Origin: Limnoperna fortunei | Taxonomy: Eukaryota; Mollusca; Bivalvia; Mytilida; Modiolidae | Length of the DNA: 64,000 nt | NCBI GenBank assembly: GCA_944474755.1 | Contig: OX104117.1 | Span: 55,250,964 to 55,314,963, forward strand | Direction of reading: 5' to 3' | Shown: positions 23,901 through 36,577 of the stretch, in pieces | Position numbering within the stretch: position 1 is the first letter of the stretch | How the letters are laid out: the number at the start of each line of letters is the position of its first letter | Translations under genes and position numbers: made by a program | The notes under the pieces: model-generated | Told to the model about the DNA's origin: nothing | What the model saw: only the letters and a program-made list of their open reading frames with translations | The model's database searches: none

Positions 23901-26900
23901 ATTCTTGTTCATCAACCTTTTCTCCCAAATTTCCAACATATAATGTTGTAATTGTTTTATCTTCTGGAGGAGTCAGTTTAGGCATATCACTATATCTCCT
24001 CAATAATTTGTCTGCTACTGGATCATTTACTCCGTAGAATCTGTCTTTGATATTCTGGTCAGCTAGAGGGTCATCTGGATCTGTTGGTTTGTCGTGTCTG
24101 TAATATGTAATAAAATATTATTAACTACAAGTACATGCAATACCAAATTGTTATGTAAAAAAAAATTTTTATATGGCGAGTTTCAGACAAAGACTTCCCA
24201 TCCGTCTGTCAAGGTTTGGGCTTTTGCTGTTTCCCTCCAGGTTCATCGCCAGAAACGGAATAGAAATTGCTCAAAATGGTACAAACAACAATTTCATTTT
24301 GGCATTTTAAAATGCAGAATTATACAAATTCTGGTAAAAAAATTCTGGTTTTAGAACCTGAGCAATGAACAGCTGCTGTTGATTCAATTGGCTAAAACTG
24401 ATGAGGTGAAAAAAAAGATTAATTGAAACCAAGACAAGATAAATCTAAGAAAGCAAGTCATATAATATGTACAGTAGGAGATCTTCAGTGATAAATCACT
24501 CTCAAGGTGGTGTTGCTCAATTTTTAACCCAGTCATAATTCAGTATAGAGTAAATATAGGTCCTGGTAACATGTAAAAGTAAGATAAAACAAACAAAAGA
24601 GAATATGAACCACTCCACCCTGTCAAGGAAAGTCATAAAGTCTATACTGTAATTTGGAAGATAGAACTATTACAAATATGTCAAAAACCTTATACTGTGG
24701 ACCATGAATGGTACATGTAACTGGGAAATTTTATTGGAAGAAGCTGGAATAACCAGCAATAACTACAGACCCTGAGGCACATGATCAATAGCAGCATTAC
24801 TAGCAACCTTAACCACTTGCCTACCAAGGCCAACTATTGATGGAGAAAGCTGGATTAACAAGCATGATTTTAGGAACCTAAGAGTTAAATAGTCATTTCA
24901 TCCCATTGTCTTGAAAGCTGAATGCAGACAGTGAGTCCTTAACTGAGCAGTTAAAATTTGTGCAGAACTACAAACTATTCACATGGTTTATATGTATTTA
25001 TACGTACCTGTAAGGACATTCTTCACCTCGTTTACATTCACCTTTGACCCAGAATGAGCATATGTGTGGTCTATTTCTCTTGTAGTAGGGTGTAGTTCTG
25101 GCCAACTTTAACAACATATCACTAGGTGCCATGGCTTTTCCTAGAGCTCCACTTGAATTTAATCCTTCCATTGCTAACTGAAACCAAATGACAAAAATAA
25201 CATTAAACTAAATTCATATATAGAAATTGATCTTCAAATAAACCAATAATCAGAATCAGAACTGCTCATACATGTATGTTATTATTTAAACCTACTTTGT
25301 CCTCCATGTTCTGTGTGTAGTATTCTTTATTGACATCAGATTTTGGCATATTGTCCTGTATTTTCAATGCTGCATCTCTGACTTGTACAGGCAAACCTAA
25401 AAAACAACGTTTTTACAAACTAAATTGCATAACTAATTTTTAAACAAAAAATGTGTATTTGCGAAATTGATGTCAGGCTTGGCCAATATTTGTAAACTCC
25501 TCCCTTTTTCTAAAATTCTATCAAATGCGAAATGTATGACAAAAGCCCTACTACAGAATATTGCCAGTAAAGATCTGATCATATTGTAACTTTGTACATG
25601 TACCAGGTTGGATGAAGATGTGCAGTCATCCCCATAAAGTCCTGTATTTTCAATGCAATGCTAAGGTAAACATGTGGGCTAAGGAACGGACTGAAAATCT
25701 ATTATGTCCTCCAACTTTCGTCTGCACTTTATTTCATCACTATTTTCTGTCGTGAAATAAATCTGTGTTTCACTGTAAGAACTCGGTTTTACATGTAATT
25801 AATTGGTTGGTTGATTTTTTTAAAGGACAACTGGTATGTACTTTGTTGAATATTATTTCCTGTACACAAAAACTTATAAAAAATGTGTTTATTTTAGGTA
25901 CACAGTACAACTCGGGGATCACCACAGCTCAAAATCCAAGGGTGGTGCAAGTCGGACCATGATCCATTTCCTTACTCATAAAAATTTTAGAGTGACATTT
26001 ATTTATTCATAATAGTGTTATTAGTCTCTGTTTTTGTTTTCCCACTTGTGTTTTTGCTACCAGTCACAATATACATGTATTTTTGTATTTAAAAACTACA
26101 TTGTTTTAGGAATAAAGTCAAATTTTTTAGTATGGAGCTAAAAATTCAAGGGTGGAGGAAACAAATTCAAGAGTGGAGGAGCACCACCCTTGAATAGCCT
26201 GTGGTGAACCCTGCAACTAACATGCAAACACTGGCATTTAAAGTTGTCAACATAACTGATACCACCAAATTGCTATATATTCCATTTTACTTGTACTCAG
26301 GAGATTCCCATGCAAATTACACTGTTAAAAACAAAGTTTTATTTATTCTGGGAGGCTTCCTTTACTTAGCAAAACTTTAACAGACTGACTATCTGAATCA
26401 CTGTGTTTTCAAAATTTTCTTGAGTATAAAATTGCATTACTTATTATATGTAAAATTATTTAAAAAATAGAAGACACTGCAATAGATGAAGAAACATAAC
26501 ACTACCAATTAGGTTCAAGTTTTAATTATACAAAAAATTCACAGCACCACTTCTGTTCCAGTTTCAACTACAAAATAGGGCATGTAATGCGACATTACTG
26601 GGTAAATTATACCCTGCCATATAACTGTGAGAAAAAAAATTTAACTGGCCTCAGTCAAAAACTATATGTCCCTAACTTTCCCTGGTCGGACACCCTACAA
26701 CTAGGGTTCCTGTCTAAATAAGTTAATTACAAAATACAGTAGTCCCCCTCTTATAAGACCACCCCATCTGAGTCATGAAAGTGGTCTTATAATGAGGGTG
26801 GTCTTTCTTGAGGGGATACAATTGATACAGGTTTATAGAGCTTAGTCGGTTGATTAGCAGCAAAAGCTGTGAAGTAATCAAGAACCACACAAAATAAATA

Positions 26901-29900
26901 TTTGTATTTTATTATTCATTATAAATAAAAATAAAAAAGAATTCGTGCAGTTCTTATCTGTTAAAAATGTGTAATGATAATATAACAATTCCAAGTCTTC
27001 TTAACAGTGAATGTTTCTGTTCCTGTTTTATCTGCATTATCATTGTTTTTATCACTTTAATTATCTGCCCAGGTTCCATATGTAGTTTATTAAAGTTCCG
27101 TCTAATTTGGAAAAATCCAGGTTTTTCTCTGTTTCAAATTTCCCAAGTTTTTGACATCGTTTGTTGTAAATTTTGATTTATGATTATGTTGGTACATTAT
27201 AGTATTTTCTCCTTGTTGAATATTTCAGTCTTCTTGTGATAAACCCGATTTCCGTAATGTCGAAATCAACTGATCTACTGTATCCTACGTGTTTTCGTTT
27301 TAATCCAGTTTAAAAACCCTTCTTTTACACGATTTCGACATTTTGTTTACCGGTTGTTGAACTGGTTTACGATAAAAAAAACAAATCACGTTCTATTTGA
27401 GACTTCCAAATAAACATCCAGTTAGTGAAAATGGTCGTTTGTGTACGTTGTTGTGTCAAATAACGTGGTCGCTGGTCGCGTTTAAGGGGTGGTCGTTCGC
27501 GATAGGTAATTTTACGTTAGAAACACCAAATGCATCAGGGTTTTGGCCGAAAGCGGGTGGTCGCTGGCGAAGGGATCGTATAAGAGGGGGACTACTGTAC
27601 ACTACTACATGATCCAGATTTAATTAAATACATTCCTTTTCCTAACAAACTTACACAATGGTAAGATTACCCTTCTTGACTAAACAATTAAACGTTGATG
27701 GAGAATAATTTGGGGGACAATATTTTTGGCTTTTGCTATTAAAATTGCATTTAATTTACCATATTCTAAGTCTAGTAAACATGTCTGGCAGATGTTTTTG
27801 ATCTTTGAACATGTCTGACAGACTTCAGTCTTTTTATATCTCATCTTGGCTCCAGGACACCATCTAAATACAGTGAATGGTCGTACACAAATTTTACATT
27901 CTTTTCCATATTTTTCCTTCATCTGAAATTAGAACCATACTACAGTGCATGTATTTCATGTTTTGTCATTAACAAAAAACTGATTTGCATATTGAATAAA
28001 CAATAAACAATTAGGTCTCAGTTCTTCTCTGTCCCTGTATGTCAATAAAGAAATAAAAATGTGGTTTCAATGTGACATTTTATAAAACTGATCAGATGTG
28101 CACATTTAAAAGCTCAAACAAATTATCTCCAGACATTTTTCAATACTAACTAATTAAAAGTTTGCTAATAGACTACATGGCAGAAAGCTTAAACTTACCA
28201 TTCTAATATACGGATTGTCACCCAAACATGTCTGGCACAAAATTGGAAACTCCTACAAAAAGAAAAGAGGAGTTCAATCACATGTACGGTAGGGACACAA
28301 AAATGCTGCAATATTTGCTCAAGATCATTTGCACTATTATTATGGATGAAATGCAAAATGTGTGGAATCTACAACACTGTCAACTAGACAAATATCCATT
28401 AAATTACAAGTAGATGATGTACATGTTTGCTTTATGTTCCTTATTTGTATCTATCACTTAAGTAAAAGGCATTCAGATTAATCTGATTTTATAGCGGACC
28501 CCATGGAATCTTTCCCGAGTATAAGTTGGTGTTGTTCAAGGTATTTAAATCATCACCAACTTAAACTCTTTAAAGATTTCATGTGGTCCACTATATAACA
28601 TTCACTAATATCAGAATAACATTAGAGTGACATTTAAAAAAAAAGATGTTTTCAAACTCAGTGAAATATAACTAAATCTACAAAAAACAAATGTTTAAAC
28701 AGGGGAAGTGAACATAATTAAGGCTCACCACACTGGGTGAAGTGGGCCACAAAGTCACCTTACCGGGTCCTGAAGTCGCCCTAAGGCACCTCAAAAGCAA
28801 ATTTGAAGTTGCCCTGTTATTTCCCTCAAGTCACACTGAAACCAATCAACACCATCCCAAGTAAATAAGCTAGGTTCCTTTATAAAACGATCATATGCAC
28901 CGAGGGCAGAGGACTCTTAATTATTTGTTTGATAAATTGAAAAAAGACTACTTCTGTATACTTTTTTCTATGTACTCATTTTTTGCTTGTCACAAACTGT
29001 TATATATAATTATTAAGTCAATAAAATTTGATTTGATTTGATAAATATATGAGCTACAATTGAAAGATATATAGTCAAATTTTTAAAACGTTTTGTCCTC
29101 GATCTAATTCTGACCCATACTTTGAAGTTATTAAATGACAAGAAAAGAAACTGTTCAGAAACTTTATTTGGTACTATTTTAAGATTTCTACTCTTTGAAA
29201 TTTACATTTTCTAAGTGAAGCAAGATCAAAGAAATTATGTTCAATCAACCATGATGCAATACTAGCTTTTGACTTTTGACACCTGCTGTATTAACAATTG
29301 TTACAGCAATAAACTGTCTGTAAATTGTGTACAACTTTAATCTTTATGTGTGTGAGAGATCTAGAAGAAAACTTTTACTGATTATTGATCTTATTTCTGG
29401 TCCTTTCATTCAGTTTGCAACTAAGATATACTGGCATGACTGGCGCCAAAAAAATTGCCAAAGACAATATTTTGTCGCTAATTGAAATAAAAAATCGCAA
29501 ATGCGACATTGGCGAAGCCCACACAAACCCTGTTTGATCCATATTTATTTGTCAATACCTTGTATGGCTACAAGTACTGAAGTAGATAGAAAAATAGTTT
29601 GCTTTTTTCATTGATTAATTATAATGGTTATGTGCTGTTTGATATTGAATACAATGAATAATATAATGAAAAATAAAGAAAAAAACTGAATCTACAGACG
29701 TGACAATGTGTTTTTTATATTGCCCACTATATACCGTGGTCCTGTTTTTTTTCATTCAGAAATTCACCACCATACGCCACAGTGTTATTTTGCGGTACAT
29801 CGTGTTATGTCCACTACATATCATGATCCACTGTGTTGACCACGGTGGATTTTCAATTTCCTTTCATTCTTACACAGTGAAAAAATTAAAATGTTGCAAT

Positions 29901-32490
29901 TTAATTTAGAGATTTGTGTTAAAATATGCTGTTTTAATACGTTTGTTTGAAAACAAAATTAATCTGCGTTCTTGCTAATCTATTCATAATACGATAATAC
30001 CTTATAATTGTCACAGATTTTTCCCTGTCAGCTCCTCTGATTAATGTTTCAACCATTTGAACTTTTACCGGATGTAAATTGTGTCACACCTTAAATCGAT
30101 GGATTATCTAAGTATTGTCCAGTCATCATTTAATCAAGCATGTGCTCTCAAACATTTCAATAAACTTGTGTATTGTATAATTTTATAATTAACAGGTGAA
30201 CACGCGGCTTCACATTTTTAACGGTAAAATAGCACATTATGCAATAAATACGAAACTTGTAAAGAAATACACAATAAATGCGAGACTTGTAAAGAAATTT
30301 GTTTTAAAAACTTTAAAATAAATAAGATTTGCAATGCTACATTTTGATTTTTCAAATTTTCAAAATTATCACTTAATATTAATGTCACAGAATATATTGT
30401 TCCACGAAGGATTTTATACTCGATTCGTATTCGGTGTTGAACCACGCGTGTTAAAAAAATACAATCGTGATATAGAATCAACCTTCATAGTTGTTTCAGT
30501 GTTATATAAAAGCCTGATACATCATCAACTTTTGTTGTAGAAAAGACTTTAGTAGCATCCTTATAATTTCTATTATATTACGACAAGACCTTATGTCCGC
30601 AAACAAACGTTCATATCGGGAGCAAAAAAAAAAACACATAACAAAAAAACAAAAAAACAAAAAGAAAAAAACAACAAAACAACAAAGCAAACAAACATGC
30701 TGTTGAGTAAATTCGGGCTGTTATATTAATTGTTATAGTTTAAAACGCCATTGTAAGAGGTAAATGTGTATTTAGAATTGTGTGTACGTAAGACCTCATT
30801 CAACCTTGTGAAACAGGTGCCTGTACCATATCGTAGTTATATATAACTATATTGTATGTGGCGATTCTGGTTTATAAACTTTTCACATATTTATTATTCT
30901 TGCTGCATGTTGGCTTTATTTTAGTAATTTATTTGTTGTATCCCATCCTGTTAACGAATTTTATATAATGATACGGGATGTAAACTTTTGTCCGCGTTTG
31001 TTAAAACAACTCTGGTTTAAATACCAAATAAAGACAAAGATCGCTGCTCAACTGCCCGTTTTCTGTCGAAAAGGATTTATAATTGATTAAAAAGAGTTCA
31101 CGTACAACTTCAGGACAATTCCTTATACCTTGTAATACACTAAAAACGTAATGTGACAATTCAAATCTGGATAATTTACCGAATTTGTTCAGGCTATTTA
31201 ATGCATAACACATGCTTCCAGTTGAACAAAATTCGATCTTCAAGTCTACTGACACATTAATTATTATTGATCATCAACAAATGAAATGCATGTGCAAACT
31301 ATTCTTAAGCACTGTTTAAAAATGTTCTCTTTTTGGGTATTGATGTTTAAGCCTGCAATTAATTAAATGACAATGTTTATGTTGTCATGTACCACCACAG
31401 AGATATCGTGGCCGGACCCTTGTGGCGACATACCATGGTAGACTGAACTCCCTCATTTGCACCCACTGTGGTAGGATTACCTGAGAAGATTCTTAACCAC
31501 GATAGTAGGCGTGGATATACCATGGTGGGTGATAGAGGAAAGGATTAACTTCCATGGTTGGTTAGTGTTTTTTTTATAAAAAATATGTTGTTCCCTCTGT
31601 AAGTGTATTATGGTTTAAAAACACAAGAGAAATAATCCTGGAAATGTATGTAACTACGGCGAATTAATTATTTGTATGGTCCCCCTGACTTCTCACTAGT
31701 GTCTCCCTGAAGTTTCCTTATCAGGGCAGGACTTCTCCCTGTTTGGCAGCCAGGGAGAAGTCACTTCTCCCTACTTTTTTAAGAGTGTGGTGACCCCTGA
31801 TTAATTTAAGTTCATAAGCTCCAACACACAAAGTACGCTTTTTTGTTTAAAGATACCAATTGATTTTATTTAGATGGGCAAAAATGACTCACTTTTCAGG
31901 TGCGAAAGGACCAGAGGAAATTGGCTCGGGGCGAACAGGTAGTCAGGGCGAAATGACACCTTGCTTTGTCTGTATACACAAACTCATTTATTTTTATTGA
32001 TAAACACATAGTAACAATCATTTTGTACTTCATAGTACCGATAATCATTAAATAATGAAATGACCAGAATCGAGTACCGAACTGAGTTGTAAGTTGTACT
32101 GAGTACTGTAGTGACCAATTTGATTATAGCTCAGTACCAAAGTGATTGGATACTCTCTTTCAGATTTTGAAATGTAATGGTTTATAGTGTGAAATTTAGA
32201 AAAAATAATTTTATTTTACAGCTGGCATTAAATCATAAATTTCGAAGTTGATCTACAAATGAAAATTCATTCAATTATTGTGAACAAGTTGTGTAATGAT
32301 TACAACGATCTTGAGACTTGTGATTAAAACTCAAAAGGTAAAACAGTTCAAGGAAAGTACTAAATTCTTTTGATATGGTTATTGAAAGCTGATATATATT
32401 GTAAATAGAAATAGGTCGCTTTCGATGTTAACATACAGAATCTTCCCAATTTTGTCGATTGTATGTGTTGGCTCCTTTTGACGTCGCCAT
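20978..32490 (-). CDS. RBM22: Pre-mRNA-splicing factor RBM22
   Basis: RBM22 (yeast Cwc2/Ecm2-like) acts in the nucleus, contacting U6 snRNA and the pre-mRNA near the spliceosome's catalytic centre. Coding exons in transcript order: 32490-32437, 28252-28199, 27922-27760, 25396-25296, 25177-25008, 24097-23897, 23328-23078, 22501-22337 and 21120-20978. All have GT-AG sites and joining phases. The frame is 433 codons; human RBM22 has 420. Visible features are an N-terminal cysteine-rich region with four CxxC pairs (ILCQTC, CKIC, CQTC, CQTC; about residues 24-83), a CCCH finger at 164-182 (C-x7-C-x5-C-x3-H), an RRM at about 231-304 with LYVGNL and QCAFVQF, and a Pro/Met/Gly-rich tail ending with HYPSQDP, as in animal orthologues. 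The start MATS...[10 protein letters not shown] is family-typical. Intron 1 (4.2 kb) holds a split hAT-like element; other introns hold a pogo-like element and a hairpin element. Confidence 0.95.
21661..21720. repeat. Exact 30-bp tandem duplication
   Basis: 21661-21690 and 21691-21720 are identical. It directly abuts the hairpin element at 21719-21857, in the last intron of RBM22. Confidence 0.85.
21719..21857. mobile_element. Hairpin MITE-like element
   Basis: The left arm 'taactacaaaaaaaaatgtc' continues 'tcgagggataacaaaatttcg'. It is mirrored by the right arm 'cgaaaattttgttatccctcga' ending 'tttttttgtagtta'. The two arms of about 45 bp flank a short centre of about 45-50 bp, and TA lies at both ends. 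It is non-coding. The compact shape fits a MITE. Confidence 0.7.
23367..23480 (-). mobile_element. Truncated SINE fragment in an RBM22 intron
   Basis: It carries only the 3' (tRNA-unrelated) part of the SINE family: 'tttaaacaccactttcagc', 'gtcagtttttattgggggag' and 'ctggagtacccaaagaaaacc'. The tRNA-like head is missing. Confidence 0.55.
26737..27597. mobile_element. Non-autonomous pogo/Tigger-like DNA transposon
   Basis: An 861-bp element in RBM22 intron 3 has terminal inverted repeats identical over 19 bases (CAGTAGTCCCCCTCTTATA). It is flanked by TA on both sides (26735-26736 and 27598-27599). A TA target duplication and a CAGTAGTCCCCC-type end match the Tc1/mariner pogo-Tigger group. No transposase is present. 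The two halves share 'gggtggtc' words. Confidence 0.7.
28719..31799 (+). mobile_element. hAT-like element, copy A, split by later insertions
   Basis: The left end 'aaggctcaccacactgggtg' and right end 'agagtgtggtgacccctg' match the ends of the 798-bp copy at 42547-43344, as do inner blocks ('aagtcgccctaaggc', 'ggctacaagtactgaag', 'acacaagagaaataatcctg', 'agggagaagtcacttctccc'). This copy is 3.1 kb because unrelated DNA intervenes. One clear junction runs from about 29695 to about 31600. Another terminus-like 'gcgaagcccacacaaaccctg' ends near 29531. It fills most of RBM22 intron 1. Confidence 0.65.
31800..32430. other. Remainder of RBM22 intron 1, 5' part
   Basis: This is intronic sequence between the hAT-like element and exon 1. 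A short patch near 31900-31960 ('gtgcgaaaggacc', 'ggggcgaacagg', 'agggcgaaatgac') is a small tandem-like repeat. Nothing else is recognised. Confidence 0.4.
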
Positions 32491-32844
32491 TCTTCGTTTA
32501 TAGACTGGCCCTCCTAAAATGAAACAAATCGAACTTCAGATACCAGTACATCTTAGTGGTTCAAGCGCTTGAAGAACACGAAACTGATGTCAGATTAAAA
32601 AGCTTTCTTTGTGATTACAAAGTAATTATTTCCCTTGAAAAAATGAAAACAATAATATTAAAAGCAAAATTGTGAAAGAGCTTTATGAACAGGTGAATTT
32701 ATATATTTACAAAGATTAATCATTAGTGTTTGGTGTATATAAAAATAGTAAAACCCAGACAGGATCTCCTGTACTTGACGATCACAATGTATTGTGAACA
32801 ATACTTGTATTTAAATTTTGTACAAGTATTTCTCTATGTATTGT

Positions 32845-33694
32845 GAATGCTAGTCGATCCGTCCCCAAACCAATCCGTCCCCTAGTCGATCCGTCCCCAA
32901 GTCGGTACGTCCCCGGTCGATTCGTCCCCTGGTCGTTCCGTCCCCAGGTCGATCCGGCCCCAGTAAAACCAAAGTTAGGTAAAATAAATAAAGAAGGTAG
33001 GTCAAATATAAAAAAAAACAACATTCATGAGTAGTATTTATAAGTATGGTAAATATGGTATTACACGGGAATTCACTATTTTGAATGCCGAGTATGCATG
33101 CGAATTTTGTGACCATGATACAGATAATGGTTGCTTTAATTTAAAGCCTTCTGAGAAATATTATAAAGACTTTTTCATTATGTGGACATGTAATTGTAGA
33201 ACCAAAGGTAGGTATAATAAATAAAGCAGGTAGGTATAAATATATAGAAAAGTCGTATTTTTAATTATGCCGATTGTGCATGTTAACATTATTTAGGATG
33301 ATTTTTTCTTTATTTTTATGTATTGTAACTTCTTCAACTACAGTATGGTTTTATGTGTACGTTTAATTAAATTGTAATTGTTATTTAGTATTAATCAGAA
33401 CTGTTATCTTCATATAATTAATTAAAAACACTATATTTTGTTTATTTAATTATTTAACTTATTTTAATCAAAACTGTAACAATTTCCAATTAACATCAAT
33501 TACAACACAATTAAATATAATTAAAAACCATACCATATTTTGTTTATTTAATTAAATATAGTAATATACTTATAAATTTTTTATTGGGGACGGATCGACC
33601 AACAAATAGGGGACGGATCGACTAGGGGACGGATCGTCTGGGGCCGAATCGACTGGGGCCGGATCGACCTGGGGACGGAACGACCTGCACCCTG
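32845..33694. mobile_element. Nested element with inverted GGTCGATCCGTCCCC minisatellite ends
   Basis: The left end carries about seven tandem variants of 'gtcgatccgtcccc' (32851-32963). The right end carries about six variants of the complementary 'ggggacggatcgac' (33588-33684). The two tandem blocks are therefore inverted relative to each other, around an AT-rich centre of about 620 bp. GTATTGT occurs at both outer edges and may be a target duplication. The centre holds a 65-codon frame at 33027-33224 with no recognisable domain. The element sits inside the Merlin copy. Confidence 0.65.
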
Positions 33695-34053
33695 TATTGT
33701 CCATGTATTGTTACCTGTATATATCTAATTAGTGGTAAATAGTTTTTTATTGTATTGTCACAATGTATTGTCACTATATACATGAATTGTTTATTTTATG
33801 TTTATGGCTTCGTTAATTAAAGAAGACAAAAAAAATCAATGCATTTTAAGAATTTCTAGGACAAAAAAAAAACAACAGATATCAAAATTTTAACAATACA
33901 GCACTTTATTTATATTAATAAAATACATTAAACAAAACAACATCAAACATTGTCAAATATTATAAATTTAAATGTTCATACACAGCACAAGTAATCAAGG
34001 CAAGTTTTAAGTCTTCTGTAGTTTTAGTCCTTATTTGGCCATGACCAGACTGC

Positions 34054-34350
34054 TTGAGTTTTTCCATAATACATTCCGACCAATGGAAAGCCTACAGCAA
34101 CATAGAGAGCGAACTTAACTTACAACATTGTACAGTAAATCACTCTCTAAACTTTGTGGACCCTGACACTGGAGTGCACACTCAGACTATAGAATTGTAC
34201 TGGGCTAAGGCCAAATACAGGTTTAGAGATGAAAGGTTGTGCAAGCCATCTACTTCCAAGCTACTTAGACGAAAGAATGTGGCGTGACCGTTGGGTGATG
34301 ATGCATTCATCAACATTATTTCCCACATCGCCGAACAGTATCAAGTGTAG
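34054..34350 (+). pseudogene. ISXO2-like (Merlin) transposase, 3' remnant
   Basis: Only the C-terminal part of the catalytic domain survives: HSDQWKAY (second acidic residue of the DDE set), then NFVDPDTGVHTQTIELYW (third). The part carrying the first acidic residue is not found upstream. After about 34250 the family similarity moves to other frames ('YLDERMWRDR', then 'DDAFINIISHIAEQYQV' before TAG at 34348), which implies two small frameshifts. There is no proper start codon. It cannot encode an active enzyme. Confidence 0.75.
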
Positions 34351-35259
34351 TGACACTGACATTTACAACCATATATATAATATTATTCTTTATTGAACTG
34401 TAATATTATATAACATGTTATTCATTTTTTTTGTTGTTAAATGAGCAATGATCAGTTTTATTTGGTAAATTAATCATAAAGATAATATATTATGTAGTGC
34501 TCTATATGAGTTTGTATTTGTTAAATATATCATATAATCTTGTGTATTTGACAAATAAATTATATATATTTCTTATTTCGTGTTTGTTTACTTTTTGTAG
34601 CTTTTTGAATGACAACAAAAAAGTTATTTCTCATCATCCATTACACAAACAAAAATGAAATTAAGCCATTAAGCTGTCATATTAATCCTTTACATAAACA
34701 CAAGTTAATTCACAGCAAGCTTAATTGGTAATTAATTTAAAACCCTACAGAAGCAATTTATATCATGTTTAATTACCTAGCCCTCATTATATTGAGAAAT
34801 GAAATATCTGAAAACTCATAAAGAACAAAAACTATTCTAATGAAGATATATTTATTGTCCGAAATACAGTATATAACCATCTATGTTTTTATGTAAAAAA
34901 CTACAATACTTGTACAAAATTCATATACAAGTATTGTTTACAATACATGTATACATGTATTGTGATTGTCAAGTACAGGAGATCCCCCAGACATTATATG
35001 CTGACATAGTTAAAGAAATAAATATTTATTTATTCTGTAAAGAAATTACAACAAATATTTTCATTAAAATAATGTCTGGTTTTAAAAAGGATTTTTAAAA
35101 CAATGTCAAAGAAATTTGCCTTCATTGTTTTTCTCTCTCAGTCACTGAAATATTTTTATAGTATAATGTCATATTTCTGTTTTGGATCGGTTTACATCAT
35201 TTCTGTCAAATTCTGAGGGGTTTTCACAATAAATATTGGGAATTTTACAGTTCCATAGG

Positions 35260-35937
35260 CAAGGCTCACCACACTAGGCAGTGGGCAACACCCTTGTAGG
35301 ACCTAAAGGCACCTCAAAAGTGAAGTTAAAGTCGCCCTGTTATTTCCCTCAAGTTGCCCCACCGATTTACAGACGATAACTGTACAGTATCTGTAACAAC
35401 TGATTTGCCCAGACAAGTCTACCACATTATCAGTAAATATGTAATTCCAATTAATTCTTATAAAAACAGCAAAGAATTTGTATATGTAAAATGTACGTCT
35501 GAAAAGTAAAGTACTATGCATGGCCCATAATGAAAAATTGTAGCCATTTGATAAACAACACTTAATTGGTTTCAAACTTAAAGTTCTTTCAAAGTTTATT
35601 GTATTTTAATAATTTTCTTTGATAAATATATGAGTTGCAATTGATAGATAGTATACTAGTACATGTGTATCATGAATAATAATAACATTGAAAGAAAAAA
35701 ACTGAATCCAAGTGTGTTTAAAAACAAAAGAGAAATAATACTGGAAACATACAATTATTAATTAAAATTTATGTAAATAAAAGAAAAAAGAAAAAAAATT
35801 AACTATTTTTATGGTCTCCATGACTTCTTCCTAGTGTCTCCCTGAAGTCTCCTATATAGGGCCTCACTTCTCCATAATTGGTTGTCAGGGAGAAGCTAAG
35901 TCACTTCTCCACACTTTTTTAGAGTGTGATGATCCTG
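35260..35937 (+). mobile_element. hAT-like element, copy B
   Basis: The ends 'caaggctcaccacactaggc' and 'agagtgtgatgatcctg' plus inner blocks ('aaggcacctcaaaag', 'gtctccctgaagtctcc') match copy C at 42547-43344. CATAGG lies on both flanks. It is about 678 bp, non-coding and in the same orientation as the other copies. Confidence 0.7.
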
Positions 35938-36299
35938 CATAGGAATTTTACATTTTTCAGAGAATTTTCTATACTAATCTATTATCAATATTAGTTACAT
36001 GTATTTTGTCGTTATTTATAAATATGAGACATGAAACTGTACTCTTGTTGACAAAATTATCCAATAGTGGTAAAAAAAGGAATAAGGTTATTGGACAGAT
36101 GTCAAAAGTGACTGGTCAATAGCTTTAGAGAAATTTCATAACAAATAGGTTTTTAGCATAGGTTTCAAGTAACAATTGCATAAACATTGTAAATAGGGGA
36201 CACATTTGCCATGTTAAACATCGAAGAATCATTTATCAATAGAAAAAGTGACAAGAACTAGATATATTGTGAGGTCAAGGGTCAGGCAATTATTAGTTT

Positions 36300-36470
36300 T
36301 GTTTGTGGTTTGAATCAACTTTTGAGCTATACATGTATCATAGCTATGTTGTTTTTGGGAAAGGAAGATGGAGTACCTAACCTTGTAAAAATCCGGCCTC
36401 TGACCCTTGACAGAAAATTAGCAAATCTTGTCAATTAATTTTGGAGCACAACACACCCTACCCTAAGGAA
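36300..36470 (-). mobile_element. SINE fragment, degraded
   Basis: 'gatggagtacctaacc', 'gacccttgacagaaaattagcaa' and 'cttgtcaatta' align with the middle of the SINE family. The head is missing. Confidence 0.45.
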
Positions 36471-36577
36471 AACATGAAGTGACATACATGTTGTACATGT
36501 AATATTGTTGATAGGCTGCACTGTTTTGTAGGAAAATGGCTGTATTAGTAGAATACTATATGTTATTCAGGATCTTC

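Larger units (their letters stand above)
32762..34985 (+). mobile_element. Merlin-type DNA transposon remnant
   Basis: The 8-bp direct repeat CCCAGACA lies at 32754-32761 and again at 34986-34993, immediately outside the element. The ends start GGATCTCCTGTACTTGAC on both strands, and the inverted repeats stay alignable for about 70-80 bp with a small indel. Inside, a frame ending at 34285 has SDQWKAY, NFVDPDTG and HTQTIELYW motifs. These are typical of ISXO2/IS1595-like DDE transposases, which in eukaryotes define Merlin; an 8-bp duplication also fits Merlin. The element lies only 271 bp upstream of the RBM22 start codon, between the divergent RBM22 and WDR45 genes. Confidence 0.8.

Noticed and set aside
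33027..33224. 65-codon frame with several cysteines inside the nested inverted-repeat element
   Set aside because: The cysteine spacing fits no zinc-binding pattern I know, the frame overlaps a direct repeat, and there is no supporting signal. I did not call it as a gene.
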